Shown here: positions 53,711 through 61,544 of the stretch, one piece after another | Numbering within the stretch: the stretch's first letter is position 1 | How the letters are laid out: the number at the start of each line of letters is the position of its first letter | DNA from: Roseburia_C sp051879315 | GTDB taxonomy: Bacteria > Bacillota > Clostridia > Lachnospirales > Lachnospiraceae | Length of the DNA stretch: 64,000 nucleotides | Reading direction: 5' to 3' | Assembly (NCBI GenBank): GCA_051879315.1 | Contig: JBJELW010000090.1 | Span: 1-64,000, forward strand | Notes under the pieces: generated by a model | Databases searched by the model: none | Seen by the model: only the letters and a program-made list of their open reading frames with translations | What the model was told of the DNA's origin: nothing | Made by a program: the position numbers and the translations under genes

Positions 53711-54895
53711 ATGGCAAAGAAAGTAGTATTAGCAGGCGCATGTCGTACAGCAATCGGCAAGATGGGCGGAGCATTAAGCAATACTCCCGCAGCTGACCTT
53801 GGTGCAATTGTAATCAAGGAAGCCTTAAACAGAGCAGGTGTGAAGCCGGAGCAGGTTGACGAAGTTATGATGGGTTGCGTTATCCAGGCGGCTCAGGGAC
53901 AGAACGTTGCACGTCAGGCTTCCATCAAGGCTGGTTTACCTATCGAGGTACCTGCATTCACATTGAATGTAGTTTGCGGTTCCGGATTAAAGTGCGTAAA
54001 CGAAGCTGCTCAGATGATTATGGCCGGACAGGCTGATATCGTAGTTGCAGGTGGTATGGAGAACATGTCCATGGCTCCTTATGCTTTGACCAAGGCTCGT
54101 TTCGGATATCGTATGAACAATGCAACTATCATCGATACTATGGTAAACGATGCATTGACAGACGCGTTTAATCACTATCACATGATGATCACAGCAGAGA
54201 ACGTATGTGATGAGTATGGAATTACCCGTGAAGAGTTAGATGAGTTCTCAGCAAACAGCCAGCAGAAGTGCGAGAAGGCTATCGCAGAGGGCAAGTTCAA
54301 GGACGAGATCGTTCCGGTTCCTGTAAAGGTTAAGAAAGAGACTGTTATGTTCGATACAGACGAAGGTCCTCGTGCCGGCACCACAGCTGAGTCTTTAGGC
54401 AAGTTAAAGTGCTGCTCAGGCAAAGAAGGCGGACTGATCACAGCCGGAAACGCATCAGGTATCAACGATGGTGCAGCTGCTATTGTGGTTATGAGCGAAG
54501 AGAAGGCTAAGGAGCTGGGTGTTACACCGATGGCTACATGGGTAGCAGGAGCACTTGGCGGTGTAAGACCTGAGATCATGGGTGTTGGCCCGGTAGCTTC
54601 TACCAAGAAAGTATTTGACAGAACCGGACTTACCATTGACGATATCGATCTGATTGAGGCAAATGAGGCATTTGCAGCTCAGTCTATCGCAGTTGCAAGG
54701 GACTTAAAGTTCGATATGTCCAAAGTAAATGTAAACGGTGGTGCAATCGCACTGGGACATCCGGTTGGAGCATCCGGATGCCGTATCCTGGTTACATTGC
54801 TGCATGAGATGCAGAAGAGAGACGCAAAGAGAGGTCTTGCTACCCTGTGTATCGGTGGTGGAATGGGCTGCTCTACAATCGTTGAGAGAGACTAA
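53711..54895 (+). CDS. thl: Acetyl-CoA acetyltransferase (thiolase)
   Basis: Condenses two acetyl-CoA to acetoacetyl-CoA, the first step to butyrate. The 394-residue thiolase has the acyl-enzyme Cys in NVVCGSGLK (about residue 88), the His motif GGAIALGHPVGASG, and the second catalytic Cys in TLCIGGGMG. GAAGGAGAAG lies 4-10 bases before the ATG. It is first in the cluster, and strongly biased codon use suggests high expression. Seventy-nine bases with a hairpin separate it from hbd. Confidence 0.97.
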   Translation: MAKKVVLAGACRTAIGKMGGALSNTPAADLGAIVIKEALNRAGVKPEQVDEVMMGCVIQAAQGQNVARQASIKAGLPIEVPAFTLNVVCGSGLKCVNEAAQMIMAGQADIVVAGGMENMSMAPYALTKARFGYRMNNATIIDTMVNDALTDAFNHYHMMITAENVCDEYGITREELDEFSANSQQKCEKAIAEGKFKDEIVPVPVKVKKETVMFDTDEGPRAGTTAESLGKLKCCSGKEGGLITAGNASGINDGAAAIVVMSEEKAKELGVTPMATWVAGALGGVRPEIMGVGPVASTKKVFDRTGLTIDDIDLIEANEAFAAQSIAVARDLKFDMSKVNVNGGAIALGHPVGASGCRILVTLLHEMQKRDAKRGLATLCIGGGMGCSTIVERD

Positions 54896-54917
54896 TTCTT
54901 CTTCTAAATTAAACATA

Positions 54918-54948
54918 AATATCCGGAGAGCTTTGCTTTCCGGATATT
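54918..54948 (+). promoter_or_regulatory. Intercistronic hairpin between thl and hbd
   Basis: AATATCCGGA / TCCGGATATT, perfect 10-bp stem without a strong T tract. Likely an RNA stability or partial termination signal that sets thl above the later genes. Confidence 0.5.
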
Positions 54949-54975
54949 AAGCTATAAAAAACAAGGAGGACTATC

Positions 54976-55815
54976 ATGAAGGTAGGTATTATTGGAGCAG
55001 GAACCATGGGTTCCGGAATCGCACAGGCATTTGCACAGACCGAGAGTTATGAGGTATATCTGTGTGATATCAACGAGGAGTTTGCTGCAAACGGTAAGAA
55101 CAAAATTGCAAAGGGCTTCGAGAAGAGAATCGCAAAGGGAAAAATGACACAGGAGGATGCAGATAAGATCCTCGCTAAGATCACTACAGGTGTAAAGACC
55201 ATCTGTACAGACTGTGATCTGATCGTAGAGGCAGCTCTTGAGGTTATGGATATCAAGAAGCAGACATTCAAAGAGTTACAGGATATTGTCCCTGCAACAT
55301 GTATGTTCGCAACAAATACATCTTCTCTTTCTATCACTGAGATCGGTGCAGGTCTTGACAGACCGGTAATCGGTATGCATTTCTTCAATCCGGCACCTGT
55401 TATGAAGCTCATCGAGGTAATCCAGGGTGAGAATACACCGGATGAGCTGAGAGATAAGGTGGTTGCCATCTCTACAGAGATTGGAAAGACACCGGTAGAG
55501 GTTCAGGAAGCTCCCGGATTCGTGGTAAACAGAATCTTAATTCCGATGATCAACGAAGCAATCGGCATCTACGCTGAGGGTGTTGCATCTGTAGAGGGTA
55601 TCGATACCGCTATGAAGTTAGGTGCAAATCATCCGATGGGACCTTTGGCATTAGGCGATCTGGTAGGTCTGGATATCGTTCTTGCAATCATGAACGTATT
55701 GTATACAGAGACAGGCGATCCGAAGTATCGTCCTCATACCCTGCTTAAGAAGATGGTTCGCGCAGGCAAGCTTGGAATCAAGACCGGCAAGGGATTCTAC
55801 GACTACAGTAAGTAA
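54976..55815 (+). CDS. hbd: 3-hydroxybutyryl-CoA dehydrogenase
   Basis: Reduces acetoacetyl-CoA to 3-hydroxybutyryl-CoA in the cytosol. The 279-residue protein has the Rossmann motif GAGTMGSGIAQAFA (residues 6-19), catalytic His in MHFFNPAPVM (about 138), and the C-terminal dimer domain with NHPMGPLALGDLVGLD. AAGGAGGA lies 8 bases before the ATG. It is followed after 28 bases by bcd. No crotonase gene lies next to it. Confidence 0.97.
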   Translation: MKVGIIGAGTMGSGIAQAFAQTESYEVYLCDINEEFAANGKNKIAKGFEKRIAKGKMTQEDADKILAKITTGVKTICTDCDLIVEAALEVMDIKKQTFKELQDIVPATCMFATNTSSLSITEIGAGLDRPVIGMHFFNPAPVMKLIEVIQGENTPDELRDKVVAISTEIGKTPVEVQEAPGFVVNRILIPMINEAIGIYAEGVASVEGIDTAMKLGANHPMGPLALGDLVGLDIVLAIMNVLYTETGDPKYRPHTLLKKMVRAGKLGIKTGKGFYDYSK

Positions 55816-55843
55816 TTAAAATTATATAAAAGGAGTGTAAATC

Positions 55844-56998
55844 ATGGATTTTTCATTAGATAAAAAACATGAAATGGCGAGAAATCTTTTCAGAGATTTC
55901 GCAGAAAACGAAGTTAAGCCACTTGCTCAGGAAGTGGACGAGACTGAGGTGTTCCCTCAGGGAACAGTTGACAAGATGGCAAAGTACGGTTTCATGGGTA
56001 TTCCGGTACCGAAGGAGTATGGCGGACAGGGCTGCGATCCTTTGACATACGCTATGTGTGTAGAGGAGTTATCTAAGGTTTGTGCTACCACTGGCGTTAT
56101 CGTATCCGCACACACCTCCCTTTGCATCGATCCGATTCTGACCTATGGTACAGAAGAGCAGAAGCAGAAATACGTTGTTCCCCTTGCAAAGGGTGAAAAG
56201 CTTGGTGCTTTCGGTCTGACCGAGCCCGGCGCAGGTACTGACGCACAGGGATGCCAGACAAAGGCTGTATTAGATGGAGACGAGTGGGTATTGAACGGAT
56301 CTAAGTGCTTTATCACAAACGGTAAAGTGGCTGACGTATATATCGTAATCGCAATCACCAGCATCACAGAGGATAAGCGCGGCAGAAAGAAGAAGAACTT
56401 CTCTGCATTTATCGTTGAGAAGGGCGCACCGGGATTCTCCTTCGGAACCAAGGAGAAGAAGATGGGTATTCGTGGATCTTCTACATATGAGTTGATCTTC
56501 GAAGACTGCAGAATCCCTAAGGAGAACCTGTTAGGACCGGAAGGAAAGGGATTCCCTATCGCAATGCATACTCTGGATGGCGGACGTATCGGTATCGCTG
56601 CTCAGGCACTTGGTATTGCAGAGGGCGCTTTAGAGCGTTGTATTGCTTACACCAAGGAGAGAAAGCAGTTTGGTCGTACCATCGCTCAGCAGCAGAATAC
56701 TCAGTTCAAGCTGGCTGATATGGCAGCAAGAGTTGAGGCTGCTCAGTTACTGGTTTACAAGGCTGCTGTTGCAAAAGCTACTCAGAAGGTTTACTCCGTA
56801 GAGGCTGCAAAGGCTAAGTTATTTGCTGCAGAGACTGCTATGGCTGTTACTACAGAGGTTGTTCAGCTGTTCGGTGGATACGGATACATCAGAGAGTACG
56901 ATGTAGAGCGTATGATGCGTGATGCAAAGATCACAGAGATTTACGAGGGAACTTCAGAGGTTCAGCGTATGGTTATCTCAGGCGCTTTATTAAAATAA
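55844..56998 (+). CDS. bcd: Butyryl-CoA dehydrogenase
   Basis: Flavin enzyme that reduces crotonyl-CoA to butyryl-CoA; with EtfAB in anaerobes it bifurcates electrons to ferredoxin. The 384-residue acyl-CoA dehydrogenase has LTEPGAGTDAQG, the CFITNG flavin-site stretch, RKQFGRTIAQQQNTQF, and catalytic Glu in YEGTSEVQRMVI (about residue 371). AAAGGAGTG lies 7-8 bases before the ATG. It lies in cluster order before etfB-etfA. Confidence 0.96.
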   Translation: MDFSLDKKHEMARNLFRDFAENEVKPLAQEVDETEVFPQGTVDKMAKYGFMGIPVPKEYGGQGCDPLTYAMCVEELSKVCATTGVIVSAHTSLCIDPILTYGTEEQKQKYVVPLAKGEKLGAFGLTEPGAGTDAQGCQTKAVLDGDEWVLNGSKCFITNGKVADVYIVIAITSITEDKRGRKKKNFSAFIVEKGAPGFSFGTKEKKMGIRGSSTYELIFEDCRIPKENLLGPEGKGFPIAMHTLDGGRIGIAAQALGIAEGALERCIAYTKERKQFGRTIAQQQNTQFKLADMAARVEAAQLLVYKAAVAKATQKVYSVEAAKAKLFAAETAMAVTTEVVQLFGGYGYIREYDVERMMRDAKITEIYEGTSEVQRMVISGALLK

Positions 56999-57025
56999 GA
57001 TTAAGTAAATAAGGAGTGAAAAACC

Positions 57026-57808
57026 GTGAAAATAATTGTATGTGTAAAACAGGTACCCGATACAAAGGGTGGAGTTAAGTTCAATCCGGACGGTACTCTG
57101 GACCGTGCTGCAATGCTTACCATCATGAATCCGGATGACAAGGCAGGTCTGGAAGCAGCACTGAGATTAAAAGATGAGTACGGTGCTGAGGTAACAGTTT
57201 TGACCATGGGACTTCCCAAGGCAGACGAGGTTCTGCGTGAGGCTATGGCAATGGGCGCTGACAAGGGAATCCTTGTAACAGACCGTGTATTGGGAGGAGC
57301 TGATACTTGGGCTACCTCTACTACCATTGCAGGTGCCATCAGAAATCTTGAGTATGATCTGATCATCACAGGTCGTCAGGCTATCGACGGAGATACCGCT
57401 CAGGTAGGTCCTCAGATCGCTGAGCATTTACAGCTTCCTGTTATCTCCTATGCACAGGATATCAAGGTTGAGGGAGACAGTGTCATCGTACAGCGTCAGT
57501 ACGAGGATGGCTATCATGTGGTAAAGGCTAAGATGCCTTGCCTGATTACAGCATTGTCTGAGTTAAACGAGCCCCGTTATATGACACCGGGCGGAATCTT
57601 CGATGCATTTGAGCAGGAAGTAACCGTTTGGGGAAGAGCAAACCTGGTAGATGTAGACGATTCCAACCTTGGACTGAAGGGTTCACCTACCAAGATCGCA
57701 AAGGCTTCTGACAAGGTTCGTAAGGGTGCAGGCGAGAAAGTCGTTCTGGACACCGACGAGGCTGTCGCTTACTTAATGGGCAAATTCAAAGAGAAACATA
57801 TCATCTAA
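57026..57808 (+). CDS. etfB: Electron transfer flavoprotein beta subunit
   Basis: A 260-residue adenine-nucleotide-alpha-hydrolase-fold subunit with CVKQVPDTKGGVKFNPDGTLDR (about residues 5-26) and TGRQAIDGDTAQVGPQIAE (about 115-133). It pairs with EtfA and in the Bcd complex holds the bifurcating FAD. GTG start at 57026 with AAGGAG 8-9 bases upstream. It starts 27 bases after bcd. Confidence 0.96.
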   Translation: MKIIVCVKQVPDTKGGVKFNPDGTLDRAAMLTIMNPDDKAGLEAALRLKDEYGAEVTVLTMGLPKADEVLREAMAMGADKGILVTDRVLGGADTWATSTTIAGAIRNLEYDLIITGRQAIDGDTAQVGPQIAEHLQLPVISYAQDIKVEGDSVIVQRQYEDGYHVVKAKMPCLITALSELNEPRYMTPGGIFDAFEQEVTVWGRANLVDVDDSNLGLKGSPTKIAKASDKVRKGAGEKVVLDTDEAVAYLMGKFKEKHII

Positions 57809-57826
57809 TAAAAATAAGGAAAAGTG

Positions 57827-58879
57827 GTGAATAAAATGGGTTTAGAAGAGTATAAAGGAGTATTCGTCTTTGCACAGCAGGTGGACAACGTATTAAACGG
57901 TGTGGCATTCGAGTTGCTGGGTAAAGGAAAAGAATTAGCAGAGAAGTTAGGCACAGAAGTAACTGCAGTTTTAGTTGGTTCTGATGTAAAGGGCTTAGCA
58001 GATGAGCTGGCTGTATACGGAGCAGACAAGGTTATCCTTGTAGATGATCCGGAGTTAAAGAACTACAGAACAGAGCCTTACGCACATGCATTGGCATCTG
58101 TAATCAACGAGTTCAAGCCTGAGATCATGCTGGTAGGTGCAACTGCCATCGGTCGTGACCTTGGTCCTACCGTTTCCGCAAGAGTTCAGACAGGTCTTAC
58201 CGCTGACTGTACCGTACTTGAGATTGGTGATTTCCCCATCAATCCCATTCCGAATCAGGAGCAGAAGCACAATCAGTTGCTGATGACCCGTCCTGCATTT
58301 GGTGGAAACACCATCGCAACCATCGCATGTCCGGACAACCGTCCTCAGATGGCTACCGTACGTCCCGGCGTTATGCAGAAGATCGCTCCCATCAAGGGCG
58401 CAAAGGCAAACATCGTGGAGTTCAATCCTGGATTTACACCCAACAACCGTTATGTTGAGATCGTAGATATCGTAAAGGCTGTTAAGAATACTGCAAACAT
58501 CATGGACGCAAAGATCTTAGTATCCGGCGGACGTGGAGTTGGCTCTAAGGAGAACTTCCAGTTACTGGAGGATCTGGCAGAGGTTCTGGGCGGTACTGTA
58601 AGCTGCTCCCGTGCAGTGGTAGAGAACGGCTGGTTACCGGTAGATCTTCAGGTAGGACAGACCGGAAAGACCGTTCGTCCTCAAATCTACTTCGCAATCG
58701 GTATTTCCGGAGCAATCCAGCACGTAGCAGGTATGGAGGATTCTGATCTGATCATCGCCATCAACAAGGATGAGGATGCACCCATCTTCGATGTGGCTGA
58801 TTACGGCTTAGTAGGAGACTTAAATAAGATTGTTCCTGCACTGACCAAGGCTTTGAAAGAGGCTCTGGCTGAAAACTAA
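57827..58879 (+). CDS. etfA: Electron transfer flavoprotein alpha subunit
   Basis: A 350-residue subunit whose C-terminal FAD domain shows VSGGRGVGSKENFQLLEDLAEVLGG (about 225-249), SRAVVENGWLP and QVGQTGKTVRPQIYFAIGISGAIQHVAGM. It completes the Bcd-EtfAB complex. Start choice is uncertain: GTG 57827 has AAGGA 6 bases upstream, GTG 57824 is closer, and ATG 57836 would give the usual MGLEEYKG. A terminator follows 31 bases after the stop, so the cluster ends here. Confidence 0.95.
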   Translation: MNKMGLEEYKGVFVFAQQVDNVLNGVAFELLGKGKELAEKLGTEVTAVLVGSDVKGLADELAVYGADKVILVDDPELKNYRTEPYAHALASVINEFKPEIMLVGATAIGRDLGPTVSARVQTGLTADCTVLEIGDFPINPIPNQEQKHNQLLMTRPAFGGNTIATIACPDNRPQMATVRPGVMQKIAPIKGAKANIVEFNPGFTPNNRYVEIVDIVKAVKNTANIMDAKILVSGGRGVGSKENFQLLEDLAEVLGGTVSCSRAVVENGWLPVDLQVGQTGKTVRPQIYFAIGISGAIQHVAGMEDSDLIIAINKDEDAPIFDVADYGLVGDLNKIVPALTKALKEALAEN

Positions 58880-58910
58880 TTTGTTCGACAATTTTAAATC
58901 GCGTGATTTG

Positions 58911-58955
58911 ACGCTCCTGCGTTGTTTTGAAAAGAAACAGCGCAGGGGCGTTTTT
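58911..58955 (+). terminator. Terminator of the butyrate cluster
   Basis: CGCTCCTGCGTTGTTT / AAACAGCGCAGGGGCG stem followed by T5. Confidence 0.85.
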
Positions 58956-59569
58956 GATTTTGAGACGATTCTCTGTGAATAATATCTAGTGGCTTGCTTT
59001 TGGACATGCCGATATCATCATTCCTCAACTCGTCATCCATACTTAAATTTCTCCCAACAGGCTTTTTACGTTTATTTGATGTTTCTTTGTTTGCATTTTT
59101 CCGCGCCGATATTTCCAACGCCCTTCGTGGTCATGGTCAGATTTCCTGTGTAGCGTAAAGTAAATCGTGCATTCGTTACGCATCCGACCAATAAGTGAAC
59201 GGCGGGGAAGCGCACAGGACGTGCGCTGAGGAAAGACCTGCCCTGAGGTGGCGTCTCGCAGAGACGACGGAGCCCTGAGGGCGCAGCCAAGGATGGCGGT
59301 TCTTTCCGCCCCGCCGTGAAGTTCTCGAAGAGTGGCCGGATGCTTACGAATGCTAGATTTACGATCTCGTGTGCACAGGAAATCTGACCATGACCTGAAG
59401 AGGCGGGAAATAATCGCACTCACCAAATGCAAAGTCGAAACATCGAACGTAAAAAGCCCTACCTTGGGGAAATTTTAAGTATGGATGCGAAATGTTGTGT
59501 CATGATGATATCGGCATATGTAAATTGCAAGCCAATGAGTACGATTCACAGAGAATTGTTGCAAAATCG
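58956..59569. repeat. Giant palindromic element, copy 2 (614 bp)
   Basis: This fills the 753-base gap after etfA. Ends are GATTTTG..CGATTCTCTGTGAAT and its near complement. Inside, GCCGATATCATCAT pairs with ATGATGATATCGGC, CATCCATACTTAAATTT with AAATTTTAAGTATGGATG, TCATGGTCAGATTTCC (59131-59146) perfectly with GGAAATCTGACCATGA (59378-59393), and the centre has GTCTC/GAGAC. On the minus strand the core matches copy 1. The outer arms differ from copy 1 in sequence but remain self-complementary. No coding sequence is supported. Confidence 0.85.
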
Positions 59570-59632
59570 AATACTTTCCAGGTTCTCTGTGCATACTGAA
59601 ATGAGAATGAAAAGACATCAGGAGGATAGATC

Positions 59633-59791
59633 ATGAAGGTAAAAACTTATCGGATTTGTCTGGTGGCAGTATTGGTGCTGGTGATTGTCAGCGGTGTAGT
59701 TTACTACATCACCACAGCTTCCCAGGCGAAAGAAAGGGATGACGCAGCAACATTTGTGGAAAGGGTTATACCGGAAGGAGTCTGGTCATGA
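59633..59791 (+). CDS. Small single-helix membrane protein before spoVAA
   Basis: A 52-residue frame (ATG 59633, TGA 59789-59791) with AGGAGGA 6-7 bases upstream. It has a membrane helix at about 8-28 (CLVAVLVLVIVSGVVYYIT) and a short polar tail ending PEGVWS. Its stop overlaps the spoVAA start (ATGA), which supports translation and a role in the same sporulation operon. I do not know a named family. Confidence 0.7.
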   Translation: MKVKTYRICLVAVLVLVIVSGVVYYITTASQAKERDDAATFVERVIPEGVWS

Positions 59792-60435
59792 AACAGGGAA
59801 CCACAACAGTATATATAAAAATCGAACAAAATATTGTATTGCATGATAAACGGGTAAGACTAGAGGATATCGCCAGCATTACATCCACGGATGAGGCTAT
59901 GGTACGGCAGTTAAAGCAGATGCAGGTGTTCCGGTTCCCGGACAAAAAGAAAGGAAAACAGGATTATATTCAGGTATTTTCCGTGATGGAGATCATTCAG
60001 ATGATCCAAAAGGAATATTCCCAGGCAGAGGTGGAAAATATCGGTGAGTCCGATTTTGTATTGAAATATATCCCACCTCAGGAGAAAAACAGAGTATATC
60101 AATGGATTAAAACAGCATTTCTCTGCATTATCCTGTTTTTTGGAGCGTCTTTTACCATTATGGCTTTTAATAATGATGTGGCGGTCGGTGATATTTTTGC
60201 AAAGCTGTACCGGCAGGTATTTGACATGGAGAGCAACGGATTTACAGAGCTGGAAATCTGTTACAGTATAGGCCTTCCTTTGGGCGTGCTGCTGTTCTTT
60301 AATCATTTTGGAAATTACAAGCTGACCAGCGATCCCACGCCCATCGATGTGGAGATGCGTAAATACGAACAGGATGTAGACACTACCTATATCCAAAATG
60401 CAAGCAGAGGAGGCAAATCCATTGATGTGGATTAA
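59788..60435 (+). CDS. spoVAA: Stage V sporulation protein AA
   Basis: A 215-residue protein of the SpoVA system, which handles calcium-dipicolinate in the spore inner membrane. The N-terminal soluble part (KIEQNIVLHDKRVRLEDIASITS) has the family's beta-grasp-like fold, and two membrane helices follow at about 107-127 and 154-172. Its start overlaps the small gene before it; its end overlaps spoVAB. Expected under sigma-G or sigma-F; no clear promoter was found in the 60 bases after the giant palindrome. The spoVAC-F genes do not follow. Confidence 0.92.
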   Translation: MKQGTTTVYIKIEQNIVLHDKRVRLEDIASITSTDEAMVRQLKQMQVFRFPDKKKGKQDYIQVFSVMEIIQMIQKEYSQAEVENIGESDFVLKYIPPQEKNRVYQWIKTAFLCIILFFGASFTIMAFNNDVAVGDIFAKLYRQVFDMESNGFTELEICYSIGLPLGVLLFFNHFGNYKLTSDPTPIDVEMRKYEQDVDTTYIQNASRGGKSIDVD

Positions 60436-60853
60436 ACATGTATTACTGGGAATTTGCGGACTGACTGCAGGGGCTGCAGCAGCCGCAGGAACTGTGGCAT
60501 TTCTGATCATGCTGAAGATTCTTCCGAGAATAATGGGAAAAAGTCATACTACAGCCAATTTTATGCTATATGAAAATATAGTGGCACTTGGAATTGTCCT
60601 GGGAAATATTGTGTCTGTTTTTTTGCAGATTCAATTGCCGTTAGGACATGTCTTTCTGGCAATTTACGGGATCTGTGCGGGCATTTTTGTGGGGTGCATT
60701 GCCATGGCTCTGGCGGAAGTGCTTAGAGCCTTTCCCATTATGTTCCGACGACTTAAAATCAATGAGGGTCTGGACCTTCTCATGGTCAGCATTGCACTGG
60801 GAAAGGCAGCGGGGTCACTCTATTTCTTTTTCCATAATATGGGAGCCAGTTGA
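60425..60853 (+). CDS. spoVAB: Stage V sporulation protein AB
   Basis: A 142-residue protein with four membrane helices and the SpoVAB pattern GLTAGAAAAAGTVAFLIMLKILPRI...KINEGLDLLMVSIALGKAAGSLYFF. I chose ATG 60425: GGAGG at 60409-60413 is 11 bases upstream, within the spoVAA end; TTG 60422 is possible. It overlaps spoVAA by 11 bases. The pair stands without the spoVAC-spoVAD-spoVAE genes, which must be elsewhere if dipicolinate transport is complete. Confidence 0.9.
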   Translation: MWIKHVLLGICGLTAGAAAAAGTVAFLIMLKILPRIMGKSHTTANFMLYENIVALGIVLGNIVSVFLQIQLPLGHVFLAIYGICAGIFVGCIAMALAEVLRAFPIMFRRLKINEGLDLLMVSIALGKAAGSLYFFFHNMGAS

Positions 60854-60878
60854 CGTTCTTTGTGTTATAATGTTATAA
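60850..60878 (+). promoter_or_regulatory. Promoter of the 60906 gene
   Basis: TTGACG (60850-60855, overlapping the spoVAB stop), 17-base spacer, TTATAA (60873-60878). An alternative -10, TATAAT, lies at 60866. Confidence 0.6.
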
Positions 60879-60905
60879 AATGAAAAATACAAAGGAAGTG
60901 GGATT

Positions 60906-61223
60906 ATGGTAACATCCATTGCCCGTCAAAGTGTTGTGATCAAGTGCAACCTCCATGCGTCCATTATGGTGGGAAACTATGAATTTTATTATGCGGCGGG
61001 GCTTTTGCACAAGCTTACCGGAAGAGAATCGGAGAAAGTGGAAGAGCCGGAGGTCATGGCCGAAAGAGTGGCAAATCTGCTGGAGAGTTTTCAGCCCAAG
61101 GATGAGCAGGAACAGCATCTGGTTCGCATGCTGAAGGACTACGAACCGGTGGAAAAATATGATGAACAGATGCAGGAACTTTTTGCCATGGGGGAAGACG
61201 AAAAGCGAATCTGGCAACAGTAA
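60906..61223 (+). CDS. Conserved-looking small cytosolic protein, unknown
   Basis: A 105-residue protein I do not recognise. It begins MVTSIARQSVVIKCNLHAS, has one conserved-looking hydrophobic patch (IMVGNYEFYYAAGLLHKL), and is otherwise acidic and helical (VMAERVANLLESFQPKDEQEQ). No signal, no membrane segment, two possible metal ligands only. Ribosome site GGAAGTGG 5-11 bases before the ATG and its own promoter support a real gene. It is probably monocistronic. Confidence 0.7.
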   Translation: MVTSIARQSVVIKCNLHASIMVGNYEFYYAAGLLHKLTGRESEKVEEPEVMAERVANLLESFQPKDEQEQHLVRMLKDYEPVEKYDEQMQELFAMGEDEKRIWQQ

Positions 61224-61294
61224 GTAATATGCAAAGAATTGCATGGATAAAGAGTGGGATTTGGTTGCGTGTCACTCCCAGATATGGTAAAATT

Positions 61295-61384
61295 TGTCCT
61301 AAGGAGGGACCCAGCGCTTGCCCTGAGGTGTCGCCTTGGAGAGGCGACGGAGCCCTGAGGGCTGTGGGAGGATCCCTTAGGACA
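61295..61384. repeat. Modular hairpin repeat 1
   Basis: Outer stem TGTCCTAAGG / CCTTAGGACA and AGGGACCC..., inner module CCCTGAGGTG-[GTCGCC/GGCGAC]-GGAGCCCTGAGGG. The inner module matches the centre of the giant palindromes, where the stem is CGTCTC/GAGACG instead: same flanks, different but paired stem. With the next repeat it fills the 321-base gap before the chemoreceptor. Confidence 0.8.
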
Positions 61385-61386
61385 TG

Positions 61387-61503
61387 GTAAGGAGGGACCC
61401 AGCGATTGCCCTGAGGTTTGTCCTCAAAGCAGCGCGAAGCGACCTTTGAGGACTGGGCGGAGAGGCGACGGAGCCCTGAGGGCCGAGGGAGGATCCCTTA
61501 GGA
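61387..61503. repeat. Modular hairpin repeat 2 with a nested hairpin
   Basis: Same outer stem (TAAGGAGGGACCCAGCG ... GGGAGGATCCCTTA) and inner CCCTGAGG module as repeat 1, but with an extra hairpin GTCCTCAAAG (61420-61429) / CTTTGAGGAC (61444-61453) inside. A third level of nesting. Confidence 0.8.
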
Positions 61504-61544
61504 TTTAGTATTGGTTTTTACACAAAGAAAATGGGGTAACGTTT

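Noticed and set aside
59043..59432. A 129-codon minus-strand frame in copy 2 (RAPSSLRDATSG...)
   Set aside because: It shares a peptide with copy 1 only because the DNA core is nearly identical. There is no ribosome site; the conserved feature is the base pairing.
59570..59632. A sigma-G promoter before the spoVA genes
   Set aside because: GCATA at 59591 has no acceptable -10 partner at the right distance.
61291..61507. A tandem terminator array or CRISPR remnant before the chemoreceptor
   Set aside because: Stems are not followed by T tracts and the two units are nested hairpins of different length; they fit the palindromic repeat family.
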